NCBI GenBank assembly: GCA_001899635.1
Contig: MKVQ01000021.1
Location: 61,395 to 125,394, forward strand
DNA from: Myxococcales bacterium 68-20
GTDB lineage: Bacteria; Myxococcota_A; Polyangia; Polyangiales; Polyangiaceae
Length of the DNA stretch: 64,000 nt
Direction of reading: 5' to 3'
The notes under the pieces: generated by a model
What the model was told of the DNA's origin: nothing
Seen by the model: the letters and a program-made list of their open reading frames with translations, nothing else
Database searches by the model: none
Translations under genes and position numbers: made by a program
Shown here: piece after piece, positions 7,983 through 17,695 of the stretch
Numbering within the stretch: position 1 is the stretch's first letter
Layout: each line of letters starts with the position of its first letter

Positions 7983-9423
7983 ACCGAACTGGACGGAGTC
8001 CAGCATCGCTGGACAGAGTCCGGTGAGGAACGAGAAGGCTCGGCGGAGGCCGAGCCGAATTGAACGCCGCGCCTCGGCAGCGCTCGTGATCCTCGCCTGT
8101 GCGACTGCCGGCAGCATGTCCGCGAGTTGCTCGAGCAAGGGTGATGAGCAACGGCCACTCGAGTCGACCGACGCCGGGTCCGACGCGACCATCACGCCGG
8201 GCGACGCCGGCCCCGATGCCTCGCCATTCGACGCGGCTGTACGCGACGCGGCCCCGTTCGACGGAGGACCGCTCGCGATCGTCTGCACGGAGCCTCCTTG
8301 CGCGAAGTCGCTCGTGACGACGCTCCGCGCGAACGGCAGCGACCGCGGCGAAGGCTTCTGCGCGTTGCTCGACGACGGGACGGTTGCGTGTTGGGGGGCA
8401 AACCTCGGTGGCCAGCTCGGTCGCGGCGAGGACGCCGGCTCCGATGACAGCTCGGTCCCCATGCGCGTCGCGGGCCTCTCGGAGGTCATCCAGCTCGATC
8501 ACACGTGTGCGGTCGACAAGAGCGGTGAGACGTGGTGCTGGGGGACGGGGCCCTTCCTTCGAAGCACCACCCAGGCTTGGACCCTGGAGCGGACGCCGGT
8601 GAAGCTCCCCATTCCGCCGGCGACGCGCGTGGCCATGGGCGAGTGGACGGCATGCGCCGTCGTGAGTGACGGCGTCATCTGCTGGGGAGAGAACCGGCAC
8701 GGCCAAGTCGCACCGATCGTGCCCGCCACTCGCTATGCCGCCCACCCCCCGCGCGCGATCGAGCTGCCTGCGGCAGCGCCCATCCGCGACCTCATCGTCG
8801 GCAACGCATCGTTCGCTCTCCGCGAGGACGGCACGGCCGTGAGCTGGGGCTCGAGTGCTTCGATTGGGCGCGTGTCGTCGATCTTCCCGGACCCGTACGC
8901 CGCGCCGGTCGAGCTCGACGGTGTCGCTTCGATCGACATCGTCGGCGAGGACGTCTGCGCTGCGGCTGCAGGGAGTGGATACTGCTGGGGACCGGTCGTC
9001 CCGAAGCCCAACGGCTCGACCGACGAAGGTCCTCCGATCGGACGCGCGCTCCCTGAACCGGCGCTCGTGCCCGAGCCCGTCGTTCAGGTCGCCGTGACGC
9101 GCACCGCCGTCATCTACGGCGCCGGTAGCCCGCTCGTGGAGCCATACCGGTGGTGTGCCGTCGCCGCCGAGGGCCACGTGTACTGCTGGGGCGCCAACGC
9201 TAGTGGTCAAGCGGGGGACGGGACCAAGGAGTACGCGTTCGAAGCCGTGTTGACCAAGGGGCTCCCAGCTCCCGCCGTGCAGGTGAAGACGATGCCATCC
9301 TCGACATGCGCGCTGCTGACGACAGGCAAGATCTTTTGTTGGGGCAGCAACTTCTATGGACAGCTCGGGAATGGCGGGCCCAAGGGAGCGAGTGTCGTTC
9401 CGCAGGAAGTGGTGCTGCCATGA
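7957..9423 (+). CDS. RCC1-repeat lipoprotein, cassette copy 1
   Basis: Up to 488 residues. After an Arg-rich n-region and a hydrophobic segment, a lipobox SMSASC leads into a Thr/Asp-rich spacer. The rest is made of RCC1-type blades, seen as CWGANLGGQLGRG, CWGENRHGQV, CWGANASGQAGDG and CWGSNFYGQLGNG. About seven such units should close one propeller. ATG 7957 overlaps the preceding gene by 26 nt and has GGAGAG six bases upstream. GTG 8023 lies after the upstream stop and would still keep the signal peptide, so the start is not settled. The stop overlaps the next ATG by 4 nt. The likely role is protein binding at the surface. The paralogue is at 42230-43687. Confidence 0.8.
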   Translation: MRFTRRLLEPNWTESSIAGQSPVRNEKARRRPSRIERRASAALVILACATAGSMSASCSSKGDEQRPLESTDAGSDATITPGDAGPDASPFDAAVRDAAPFDGGPLAIVCTEPPCAKSLVTTLRANGSDRGEGFCALLDDGTVACWGANLGGQLGRGEDAGSDDSSVPMRVAGLSEVIQLDHTCAVDKSGETWCWGTGPFLRSTTQAWTLERTPVKLPIPPATRVAMGEWTACAVVSDGVICWGENRHGQVAPIVPATRYAAHPPRAIELPAAAPIRDLIVGNASFALREDGTAVSWGSSASIGRVSSIFPDPYAAPVELDGVASIDIVGEDVCAAAAGSGYCWGPVVPKPNGSTDEGPPIGRALPEPALVPEPVVQVAVTRTAVIYGAGSPLVEPYRWCAVAAEGHVYCWGANASGQAGDGTKEYAFEAVLTKGLPAPAVQVKTMPSSTCALLTTGKIFCWGSNFYGQLGNGGPKGASVVPQEVVLP

Positions 9424-11207
9424 GACGGGCGCTCCATCCGAGACTGACGGTTCGCGGGGCCACGCTCGGCCTTCTCGGCATGTCGCTGTTCGTGGCCGTC
9501 GCTTGCGGCGAGGACCGGAGGGCGTTCCCACAATCGGACGACGTCTTCGGCGTCGACGCCTCGAAGCCGGATGCCCCGACTTGCGGACTGCAGTGCTCGC
9601 TCGACGGACGTTCGATCGTCCAGACCTGCACGGGCGAAGTCGTCGAGACGTGCCCGCCGGACCTCGCATGCGGGGCAGCCACGTGTCAGGAGCCGTGCGC
9701 TGCCGCCGCGGCGGATCGAAGCTCGAATGGGTGCGAGTTCTATCTCCAGACGCCGCGGCTCTCGAAGCTCCTTCCCCAGTCGTGTCACGCGGCGTTCATC
9801 GTCAATACATCGACCAAGCCGGTCGACCTCTCTCTCGAGCTCGAGGGAAAGTCCCTCGACGTCTCCAAGGCGCTCTTCCGCTCGAATCCGGCAGACGCGT
9901 CACTCGTCCAGCACACCGGCCCGATCGCCCCGGGTGAAAGTGTCGTCCTCTTCCTTTCCGATCGCGACCCGACCATCGCGCGCTCGTGGGCGGACAACGT
10001 CGACTACGCGGCTTGTCCAGCAGGCGTCGTTCCTGTCGTGCATGCCGACATCGCCCCGATCGACACTGGAATCGGCTCGTCGTTCCATCTGAAGACGAGC
10101 GGACCGGTGAGCGCTGCAGCGATGTACCCGTTCGGCGGAGCGGGCAGCTTCGTGAGCACGGCGACGCTTCTCTTGCCCGTCGCGACGTGGTCGAAGGAGC
10201 ACATCATCGTCAACGGATGGGAAGCGAGCCACGGTCAGCCTGGCGCGCAGATCGTCGCCTCCGAGGACGACACCGAAGTCACGCTCATCCCCACCCGTGA
10301 CGTCCAAGGCGGCGTCGGAGTCGCGGGAGCCCCTGCGCGTGTTCCGGTGACGTACAAGCTCGGCAAGGGGCAATACCTGCAGTTCATGCAGCACGAAGAG
10401 CTTTCGGGAAGCTTCGTCACTTCGAACAAGCCGACGACCGTATTCGGCGGAAATGAGTGCGCGAACGTCCCGTCGACTCAGATCGCCTGCGATATTCTGA
10501 ATCAACAGCTCCCCTCCTTCGAGCAGTGGGGAAACGAGTACGTCGGCGCCGGCTATCGGCCGCGCCTCGGGAACGAGCACGAGTCGGTCGCCTATCGAAT
10601 CGTCGCAGCACGGGACGGAACGCGTCTCGACTACGATCCGGTCGTGCCGCCCGGTGCGCCGATCGAGCTCTCTGCCGGTCAGGTGGTGACCTTCCATTCG
10701 GGAACCGGAGACGCGTTCGTCGTCCGGAGCCAGGACGTCGAACATCCGATCTATCTCGCCGCGTACATGAGCGGATCCGAAGGGCAGTTGTCCTTCGGCG
10801 GACGCGGGGATCCGGAGTTCGTGAACGTGGTGCCCACTGGGCAGTACTTGAGCTCATACACCTTCTACGCGGACCCGACGTACGCGGAGACGTCCCTCGT
10901 CATCATCAGGGCGAAGCAGGGCGGTGCGTTCAAGGACGTCTGGCTCGAGTGCGCCGGCAACGTGACCGGATTCCGTCCCATCGGGACCCGAGGCGAGTAC
11001 GAGCTCGCAAGGGTAGATCTCTCACGGGACGGCGAAGCGGGCGACACGTTCGGCGATCGTGCCTGCCGGACCGGCGTGAATCGCATGAAGAGCGAAGGGC
11101 CCTTCGCCGCGACGATCTGGGGGTGGGACAGGTACGTCAGCTACGCGTATCCCGGCGGCATGGCTCAGCGGAAGCTCGTCGATACCCCGCTGGTGCCGGT
11201 CCACTGA
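9420..11207 (+). CDS. IgGFc-binding-like surface lipoprotein, cassette copy 1
   Basis: A 595-residue protein, last in this operon. The signal peptide ends at VAVAC. A short Cys-rich module follows (CGLQCSLDG ... CTGEVVETCPPDLAC ... CQEPC), then a long beta-rich region resembling the IgGFc-binding N-terminal domain. Features include GAGSFVSTATLLLP, VNGWEASHGQPG, ASEDDTEVTLIP and PTTVFGGNECAN. The C-terminus reads SYAYPGGMAQ, matched by SYAYPGGAG in the paralogue at 43730-45619. In known proteins this domain is found in large adhesins; binding of antibody should not be assumed here. A surface adhesin or scaffold role is inferred. A 10-bp stem hairpin follows immediately downstream. Confidence 0.8.
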   Translation: MRRALHPRLTVRGATLGLLGMSLFVAVACGEDRRAFPQSDDVFGVDASKPDAPTCGLQCSLDGRSIVQTCTGEVVETCPPDLACGAATCQEPCAAAAADRSSNGCEFYLQTPRLSKLLPQSCHAAFIVNTSTKPVDLSLELEGKSLDVSKALFRSNPADASLVQHTGPIAPGESVVLFLSDRDPTIARSWADNVDYAACPAGVVPVVHADIAPIDTGIGSSFHLKTSGPVSAAAMYPFGGAGSFVSTATLLLPVATWSKEHIIVNGWEASHGQPGAQIVASEDDTEVTLIPTRDVQGGVGVAGAPARVPVTYKLGKGQYLQFMQHEELSGSFVTSNKPTTVFGGNECANVPSTQIACDILNQQLPSFEQWGNEYVGAGYRPRLGNEHESVAYRIVAARDGTRLDYDPVVPPGAPIELSAGQVVTFHSGTGDAFVVRSQDVEHPIYLAAYMSGSEGQLSFGGRGDPEFVNVVPTGQYLSSYTFYADPTYAETSLVIIRAKQGGAFKDVWLECAGNVTGFRPIGTRGEYELARVDLSRDGEAGDTFGDRACRTGVNRMKSEGPFAATIWGWDRYVSYAYPGGMAQRKLVDTPLVPVH

Positions 11208-11210
11208 GCT

Positions 11211-11253
11211 CGGGCCCGCCCGCCTCTCGAGAAGCCGATCGGCGGCGGGCCCG
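11211..11253. terminator. Hairpin between convergent genes
   Basis: CGGGCCCGCC (11211-11220) pairs perfectly with GGCGGGCCCG (11244-11253). It sits between the ends of the IgGFc-like gene (+) and the outer-membrane lipoprotein gene (-). No long T run follows on either strand, so efficiency is uncertain, but the position fits a bidirectional terminator. Confidence 0.55.
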
Positions 11254-11274
11254 TCTCCTACTGAAGCGCAACGC

Positions 11275-12714
11275 TCACGTGCCGGATCGCCATCCGCCGC
11301 CGAGCGCCTGGTAGATGCTGACCATGGCCTGCAACTGCCGCTTCTTCGTCTCGGCCAGCTCCATCTCCGCCTCCAGCGAGTCGCGCCGGGTCAGCAGCAC
11401 TTCCATGTAGTCCGCGCGAGCCGACTGAAAGAGGATGTTGGAGACCTCGCTCGACCGGGCAAGTGCTTCCACCTGCCGCGACTGGAGCTCGTAGGCCTTC
11501 TGCAGATTGTCGATCACCGCCAGCTGATTCGCGACATCGGTGAACGCCTGCAGGAGGGTCTTCTCGTAGTTGAACACGGCCTGGATCTGCCTGGCATTCG
11601 CCGAGCGGTATTGGGCCTTGATCGCTGCTCGGTTCAGGAGCGGCGCGGTCAGATTGCCCGCCAGGCTGTAGACGAGGGATTCCGGCGTCGCCACGAGATG
11701 CTCGGCGTTGAACGACCGGTAGCCGACCCCGGCATCGATGCTGAGCGAAGGATAGAACGCCGCCTTCGCTGCCTTCACGTCCAGCTTCGAGGCCTCCAGC
11801 TCCAGCTCGGCCTGCCGCACGTCCGGTCTATTCTCGAGTAGCTGAGAAGGGAGCCCCGTCCCGACCACGTCCGGCAGCGGGTCTTTGAACTTCTGCGGGG
11901 CCCGTCCCACGGGTTGCGGGTATCGACCAACCAGGAAGTTGATCCTGTTCTCGGTCTGGACCTTCTCCTGCTCCAGATCGTAGAGGCGGCTCTTGTTCTT
12001 CAGCACCTCGGCTTCGAATCGCTGGACCGCGAGCTCCGTCACCCGGGCCGCCTCCTTCTGCAGCTTGACGACATCCAGGGCGTCCGTCTGGACTTCGATG
12101 TTCCGCCGGAGGATGTCGAGCTGATTGTCGATGGCGATCAGCTCGAAGTAGGACCGGGCGATCTCGGCGACGATCTGCGTCACCATGAAGTTCCGGCCCT
12201 CGATGCTTGCAAGGTAGCGGAGGTCGGCTGCCTTCGCGGCGTTGCGCAGCTTCTTCCAGATGTCGACCTCCCACGTGCCGGTGAGCCCGAACTGGAAGTT
12301 CCCCAGATGCTCCGGCACACCGTGGGCTTCGTCACTGACGCCTTGGCTCGTGTGCTTACCCACCTTCTCGATGCCGGCACCGGCACCGGCGCTGACCCTC
12401 GGGAGATACTCACCTTGCCTCGCCGATACCTCGGTCTGGGCGATGACGACCTCTTGCAGCCGGATGTTCAGCTCCTGGTTCTTCGCGAGCGCGGTCTCGA
12501 TCAGCGCCACGAGCTCGGGGCTGCCGAAGAGCTGACTCCATGTCTTCTGAGCTGCGCTCGTGGTCTCTCGAGCCGACGCGTCGCCGAAGCTCGCTGGAAG
12601 CGTTTTGTTCGGCTCTCTGGGCTCGTTGCCCTTCAACGAAGGTGCACAGCCCAGCGCGAGACCGCAGACCGATGCCAGCGCCACGACTGACGATGTCCAA
12701 CGTGTCCTAGACAT
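11275..12714 (-). CDS. RND efflux outer-membrane lipoprotein (NodT/OprM family)
   Basis: A 479-residue outer-membrane channel subunit of a tripartite efflux pump. The signal peptide ends in the lipobox LALGC (Cys 23), as in OprM-type lipoproteins. The mature protein shows the two long helical outer-membrane efflux repeats, with heptad-like ALAKNQELNIRLQEV near residue 80 and DIRR/LEQEKVQTENRINFLVG later. The GRYPQP segment and ENRPDVRQAELELEA are hallmarks of the NodT group. The gene overlaps the end of the RND pump gene by 8 nt, so adaptor, pump and channel form one operon. It would bridge the periplasm to the outside. Substrates are unknown. Confidence 0.93.
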   Translation of the reverse strand: MSRTRWTSSVVALASVCGLALGCAPSLKGNEPREPNKTLPASFGDASARETTSAAQKTWSQLFGSPELVALIETALAKNQELNIRLQEVVIAQTEVSARQGEYLPRVSAGAGAGIEKVGKHTSQGVSDEAHGVPEHLGNFQFGLTGTWEVDIWKKLRNAAKAADLRYLASIEGRNFMVTQIVAEIARSYFELIAIDNQLDILRRNIEVQTDALDVVKLQKEAARVTELAVQRFEAEVLKNKSRLYDLEQEKVQTENRINFLVGRYPQPVGRAPQKFKDPLPDVVGTGLPSQLLENRPDVRQAELELEASKLDVKAAKAAFYPSLSIDAGVGYRSFNAEHLVATPESLVYSLAGNLTAPLLNRAAIKAQYRSANARQIQAVFNYEKTLLQAFTDVANQLAVIDNLQKAYELQSRQVEALARSSEVSNILFQSARADYMEVLLTRRDSLEAEMELAETKKRQLQAMVSIYQALGGGWRSGT

Positions 12715-15700
12715 GGTGCGCCACGTCCTCGCTCAAGGGCTCGTCCTCTTCGTCTCGGATCAGACTCCTGCCCTCGGCGAGCGTCCCGAAGATGAAGTAC
12801 AGCCCCGGCACGATCACGACGCCGAACACGGTGCCGAACAACATTCCTCCGAGCGCCGACGCGCCGATCGTGCGATTGCCGACAGCGCCTGGTCCCGTCG
12901 CCACGACCAGTGGGATCAATCCCGCGATGAACGCGAACGACGTCATCAAGATCGGACGGAAGCGTGTCTTGGCGCCTTCGATCGCCGCCGCCGCCACCGA
13001 TGCACCTTCCCGGTGCTTCTGCACCGCGAACTCGACGATGAGCACCGCATTCTTCCCGAGAAGGCCTACGAGCATGACGAGCCCGACCTGGGCGTAGATG
13101 TCGTTCGCCAACCCGAGCTGCTTGAGCAGGAACAACGAGCCGAACACGCCGACTGGCAACGACAGAACGACCGCCATCGGGAGGAGGAAGCTCTCGTATT
13201 GCGCGGCCAATACCAGGTAGACGAACGCGAGGACGACCAGGAAGATGTAGAGGGCCTCGTTCCCGCGCTTCGCCTCGTCGAAAGAGAGCCCCTCCCAGGC
13301 GATGTCATAGCCTCGCGGCAAGGTCTGCGCGGCGACCTCCTTCACCGCCTCGATCGCATCTCCGCTCGTGTACCCCTTGGCGGGCTCTCCACGGATGGCC
13401 GCGGAGTTGTACATGTTGTACCGGGTGATCTCGTTCGGCCCCTGCGTCTTCTTCAGCGTCATGAATGCCGAATACGGGACCATCTCGCCCTGCTCGTTCT
13501 TGACCGCGAGCTTGAGGACGTCCGACGGGAGTCGCCGAAACTCCGGAGCCGCCTGCGTGTACACCTTGAAGAAGTTCCCGAACCGGATGAAGCCCTGCTC
13601 ATAGGTACTCCCGATCAGGATGTCGAGGTTGTCCATGGCGGCCTTGATCGAGACGCCCTTCTGCATCGCCAGCTCGTTGTCGATCACGAGCTCGTATTGC
13701 GGATAGTCGGCCGCAAAGAACGTGAACAACCCGGTGAGCTCCTTCCGCTTCCGCAGGTTGTCCATGAACTCTTTGTTGATGCGGTCGAACTCCTGGTAGT
13801 TCGTCTCGTTGTTCTTGTCCAAGAGGCGCAGCGAGAAGCCGCTCGCGGCCCCGTAGCCGGGAACGGCGGGAGGCTCGAAGAACTCGACGATCGCGCCGAT
13901 GTCCTTCGATTTCGCCTCCAGCTCTTCGATGATCTGGGCGACCGAGTGCTTTCGCTTGGACCATCCCTCGAGACTGATGAGACAGGTTCCCGCGTTCGAG
14001 CCTCGTCCCTCGGTCAGGATTTCGTACCCCGCCAGTGACGAGACCGACTCGACCCCCTCGACCTTCTCAGCGACCCCCTGCAGCTGTCGCGCGACGTCGT
14101 TCGTTCGCTCGAGGGTCGCTCCCGGTGGGGTCTGGATGATCGCGTAGATCATCCCCTGGTCCTCGTTCGGCACGAAGCCAGCGGGGAGGACCTTGTTCAC
14201 GCCGACGATCCCGATGCCGAAGGACAGGAGGAGACCGAACGTGAAGGCTCTTCGATCGACGATCCGCCGAAGCCCGCCGACGTAGAAGCCTGTCACGCGC
14301 TCGAAGGCGCGGTTGAACGCGTCGAGAGCCATGCCGATCGGCGTCCGCCTCCTCGGCTTCCCGTGCTCGTTCTTCAGGATCATCGCGCAGAGGACGGGCG
14401 TAAGCGTCAGCGCGACGACCCCCGACAGGACGATGGACGTGGCCATCGTGATCGCGAACTGACGGTAGAAGATCCCCACCGGGCCGGTCATGAACGCCAC
14501 GGGCACGAAGACGGCGGTCATCATCAAGGTGATCGCGATGACCGCACCGCTGATTTCACCGAGGACCTTGGTGGTGGCGCTGTACGGCGACAGATGCTCT
14601 TCCGCCATCTTCGCGTGAACGGCCTCGACGACGACGATCGCGTTGTCGACGACGATACCGATCGCCAGAACGAGCGCGAACAGCGTGATCAGGTTGATCG
14701 TGATCCCGAACACCTGCATGAACATGAAGGTGCCGACGAGGGACACCGGCACCGCCAACGTCGGAATCAGCGTGGAGCGCCAATCTCCCAAGAACAGGAA
14801 CACGACCAGCGCGACGAGGACGAACGCTTCGCCGAGCGTGTGCACGACCTTCTCGATCGACGCGTCGAGGAAGCTCGAGACGTCGTAGCTGATCTTGTAG
14901 TCCATCCCTGCTGGGAACGAGCTCTGCTTGAGCTCGTCCAGCTTGGCCTTCACGTCCGCGATGACGTCACTCGCGTTGCTGCCGTAGGTCTGTTTCAGCA
15001 CGATGGCCGCGGAGGGATGGCCGTCGAGGTTGGAGTAGATGTCGAAGAACTCGCTCCCGAGCTCGACCGTCGCGACATCCTTCAGCCGGAGAGCCTCGCC
15101 CTCGTGATTCGCTCGCAGGATGATGTTCTCGTATTGCTCCGGCTTGTTGTACCGACCTTCGTAGGTCAGGACGTATTCGAGGGCCTGCGATTGCTTGCCC
15201 GAGGCCTGCCCGAGCCTTCCTGGGCGTCCGATGACGCTCTGCTCGTCGATCGCCTTCATCACGTCTTCGGTTGAGACGCTGTACGCTCGCATCCTGTCCG
15301 GATTGAGCCATACCCGCATGGCGTATTGGCGAGAGCCGAGAATACGCGTCTGCGCGATCCCCTTGATGCGCGTGAGCTCGGGCAGAAGATTCGCGTTGGC
15401 GAAGTTGTAGAGGAACTTCTGATCGGCAGTCTTCTCCTCACTGTAGAGATTGACGTACATCAACATGCTCGGCTGCACGCGATTGACGACGACACCTTCC
15501 AGCTGGACGAGGGGTGGCAATCGACTGAGGACCTGGTCGACCCTGTTCTTGACGTTGACGACGGCTTGGTTCTCGTCGGTCCCCAGCTCGAAGATCACCT
15601 GAATCGTCGCTTCACCGGCGCTCGTCGCGTCGGAGGTCATGTAGCTCATGCCCGGAACGCCGTTGATCGCGCGCTCCAAGGTGATGAGCGAAGACTGGAC

Positions 15701-15877
15701 CAGGACGTCGGCGCTGGCTCCGGGGAAGTCGAGGGTGACGATGACTCGAGGCGGCGAGATCTCGGGAAACTGCGAGACCGGTCGCGCACGCATGGCGAGC
15801 ACGCCGAGGAAGACGAGCGCGATCGAGAGGACGATCGCAAGCACCGGCCGGTGCATGAACTTGGTCGTCGCGCTCAT
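12707..15877 (-). CDS. RND multidrug efflux pump, HAE1 family (AcrB-like)
   Basis: A 1056-residue inner-membrane proton-driven pump of normal family length. The N-terminus (HRPVLAIVLSIALVFLG) is the typical first helix. The two halves each carry a large periplasmic loop and a helix bundle. In transmembrane helix 4 the proton-relay motif reads VVDNAIVVVE (D411, N412), where AcrB has two Asp; the helix 10 Lys is kept in LLGKNAVLIVEF. The DN form occurs in some HAE1 pumps, so loss of function is not implied. The ATG overlaps the adaptor stop (ATGA, 15874-15877). Together with its neighbours it should expel hydrophobic or amphipathic compounds. Confidence 0.95.
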   Translation of the reverse strand: MSATTKFMHRPVLAIVLSIALVFLGVLAMRARPVSQFPEISPPRVIVTLDFPGASADVLVQSSLITLERAINGVPGMSYMTSDATSAGEATIQVIFELGTDENQAVVNVKNRVDQVLSRLPPLVQLEGVVVNRVQPSMLMYVNLYSEEKTADQKFLYNFANANLLPELTRIKGIAQTRILGSRQYAMRVWLNPDRMRAYSVSTEDVMKAIDEQSVIGRPGRLGQASGKQSQALEYVLTYEGRYNKPEQYENIILRANHEGEALRLKDVATVELGSEFFDIYSNLDGHPSAAIVLKQTYGSNASDVIADVKAKLDELKQSSFPAGMDYKISYDVSSFLDASIEKVVHTLGEAFVLVALVVFLFLGDWRSTLIPTLAVPVSLVGTFMFMQVFGITINLITLFALVLAIGIVVDNAIVVVEAVHAKMAEEHLSPYSATTKVLGEISGAVIAITLMMTAVFVPVAFMTGPVGIFYRQFAITMATSIVLSGVVALTLTPVLCAMILKNEHGKPRRRTPIGMALDAFNRAFERVTGFYVGGLRRIVDRRAFTFGLLLSFGIGIVGVNKVLPAGFVPNEDQGMIYAIIQTPPGATLERTNDVARQLQGVAEKVEGVESVSSLAGYEILTEGRGSNAGTCLISLEGWSKRKHSVAQIIEELEAKSKDIGAIVEFFEPPAVPGYGAASGFSLRLLDKNNETNYQEFDRINKEFMDNLRKRKELTGLFTFFAADYPQYELVIDNELAMQKGVSIKAAMDNLDILIGSTYEQGFIRFGNFFKVYTQAAPEFRRLPSDVLKLAVKNEQGEMVPYSAFMTLKKTQGPNEITRYNMYNSAAIRGEPAKGYTSGDAIEAVKEVAAQTLPRGYDIAWEGLSFDEAKRGNEALYIFLVVLAFVYLVLAAQYESFLLPMAVVLSLPVGVFGSLFLLKQLGLANDIYAQVGLVMLVGLLGKNAVLIVEFAVQKHREGASVAAAAIEGAKTRFRPILMTSFAFIAGLIPLVVATGPGAVGNRTIGASALGGMLFGTVFGVVIVPGLYFIFGTLAEGRSLIRDEEDEPLSEDVAHHV

Positions 15878-16956
15878 TCGACCGGTACCTCCAGGTGCGC
15901 GAGCACGTCGGACGGCTTCTGGTAGGAAGCCTCGACCACGGCTCCGTCTCGGACCTTTCGCAGGCCGTCGAGGAGGATCTTGTCGTGCTCCTCGAGGCCG
16001 CTGTCGACGACGTAGACCTGCGGCATCTCCGCGGAGACGGTGATCGGGCGTGAATGGACGACGTTCTTGTCGTCGATCACGAATACGAATTTCTTGTCGA
16101 GGACGTCGAAGGTCGCCTTCTGCGGAATGAGGAGGGCATTCCTGATGGGCACCGTCATCAAGACCTTCCCGGTCTCGCCGTGCCGGAGGAGCCCCTTGGG
16201 GTTCGGGAACGTCGCGCGGAAAGCGACGGTGCCGGTCTCGTTGTTGAAGTCGGCCTCGATCGTCTCGACCTTACCGGGCTGATCGAAGATCTGGCCGTCC
16301 GCCATCCGAAGCTTCACCGGCGTGGGCGTGTCCGCATCCGGCTTTGCTTTCCATTTGAGGTACTCCGCCTCGCTGACGTTGAAGTAGACCCACACCGTGC
16401 TGTTGTCGGAGAGCGTCGTCAGCAAGTCCCCCTCGTCGACGAGGCTGCCCATCCGGACGCGAAAGCGCCCCATGATGCCGTCGAAGGGCGCTCGAATCTC
16501 CGTCATCGTCTTGTGCGTCGTCGCGAGCGCGACCTGAGCCTTGGCCTGGTTCAATTTCGCCGTGGCCAGGGCGAGCTCGTTGGGAGAGACGACGTTCTTG
16601 TCGGCGAGGAGCTTCGTGTTCCTCAGCTCGATCTCCGTGAGGTCGGCCTCCGCCTTCGCCTTCTGGACCTCTGCTTGGTAGATGAGCGGCATGATCTGGA
16701 ACATCTTCGTGCCCTTCCCGATCCGCTGTCCTTCGTCGGCGTAGATGCCTTGGAGGTAGCCTTTCTCGAGGGCGCGCAGTTCGATGTGCTGGATCGCGCG
16801 GATTTGAGCCACGTAGTCCTTCGTGAGCTCGGTGTCCGTTCGGAGAGGACTCGTCACGAGGAACTTGCCCTCCTCCGAGTGTCCTTGATGTGCACGGTGG
16901 CACCCCATCGTCGAAAGGGCTGCCAGCAAGACGAGAGGAGTCGGGAATCGGTACAT
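15874..16956 (-). CDS. RND efflux periplasmic adaptor lipoprotein (AcrA/MexE-like)
   Basis: A 360-residue membrane-fusion protein and first gene of the efflux operon. The signal sequence MYRFPTPLVLLAALSTMGC gives a lipid-anchored N-terminus (Cys 19). Next come the barrel-sandwich start (YVAQIRAIQHIELRALEKG), a helical hairpin of about 70 residues (KAKAEADLTEIELRNTKLLADKNV), the second lipoyl half (IRAPFDGIMGRFRVRMGSLV) and the beta-barrel domain. It links the inner-membrane pump to the outer-membrane channel. The start has no strong Shine-Dalgarno sequence but the signal peptide fits. The promoter should lie in the gap above 16957. No regulator gene is adjacent, although the NtrC-type activator lies 740 bp upstream on the same strand. 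Confidence 0.93.
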   Translation of the reverse strand: MYRFPTPLVLLAALSTMGCHRAHQGHSEEGKFLVTSPLRTDTELTKDYVAQIRAIQHIELRALEKGYLQGIYADEGQRIGKGTKMFQIMPLIYQAEVQKAKAEADLTEIELRNTKLLADKNVVSPNELALATAKLNQAKAQVALATTHKTMTEIRAPFDGIMGRFRVRMGSLVDEGDLLTTLSDNSTVWVYFNVSEAEYLKWKAKPDADTPTPVKLRMADGQIFDQPGKVETIEADFNNETGTVAFRATFPNPKGLLRHGETGKVLMTVPIRNALLIPQKATFDVLDKKFVFVIDDKNVVHSRPITVSAEMPQVYVVDSGLEEHDKILLDGLRKVRDGAVVEASYQKPSDVLAHLEVPVE

Positions 16957-17695
16957 GGTTCCTGTATTCGTCGGAGGTCCGCCGCGACGTCACGGCGGTC
17001 CTTCCGGGACGGCGATGGTCCTGGAAGGGTGAAACTTGAAATGTGCCGGTGACGGCGGGCCGATGACGGCTCGCTGCGCCCGCGACGTCGAACGGCTCAT
17101 CGCCGAGCGGACGCCACGAGCACCGTGACCGGGGCTCAGGCCTGCGCGGCGCGAAGGGCCTGCCACTTCCCTCGCGTACGGCGAATGCAGTGGCCAGGAT
17201 CGACCCATCGCAAGTCGGCGTCAGCGATCGAGATCCCGAGACAGAGCGGCTGCGCGACCTCGAGGACAAGAAGGCCGGCGAGCCCGTCTGGCTTCGAGTT
17301 CTGAAGGAAGCCGGCGAGCCCGTCACGCGGGACCTCGCTCGACGCGGAGGTCACCGAAGACGATGGGTTGGTCATCGCGTCGCGACATGGCAAGCCGTGT
17401 GCCCCCGCAAATACCTCCACAAAGACGGGCACTTTACGGATGAGCGTGTCGTAGCGACACACATCGCAACGAGAAGCGAGTCGTGTGGACTCGCCTTCCC
17501 CGGCCCTGCACTGCGCGCGCGGGGGACATCCGCCTGCGGACCGCATGGCATGAGCGGTGCTTACGGCGGCCACACTTCAGCGCCTTCGCTCGGCGCGGTC
17601 GCCTTCCTCCTCGTGTTCATGGCAGCAGATCGCTGCGAGGCGGAGAGAGTCCGTCGCAACGCGTAGCCGGCAACGCGATCTCGGGAGCGGTCCGA
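16957..17695. other. 739-bp intergenic region, no convincing gene
   Basis: Lies between the sigma-54 activator gene and the efflux adaptor gene, both transcribed leftward. Two open frames are present, 17190-17666 on the plus strand and 17136-17573 on the minus strand, but neither resembles a known family or has a Shine-Dalgarno sequence. The stretch 17230-17345 has coding-like G/C-ended codons on the plus strand and an imperfect internal duplication (GCCGGCGAGCCCGTC occurs twice, 39 bases apart). It may be a gene remnant. The efflux promoter is expected near 16960-17060. Confidence 0.4.

Noticed and set aside
9420..11207. Literal antibody-Fc binding
   Set aside because: The domain name comes from animal mucin-like proteins. 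A soil bacterium protein with this fold need not bind antibodies.
12560..14038. 492-codon plus-strand frame opposite the RND pump
   Set aside because: Composition is DRE/HR-rich with no domains. The pump on the other strand is unambiguous.
17136..17573. 146-codon minus-strand frame in the gap above the efflux operon
   Set aside because: Some stretches look protein-like (FVEVFAGAHGLPCRD) but there is no Shine-Dalgarno sequence, no family and a competing plus frame.
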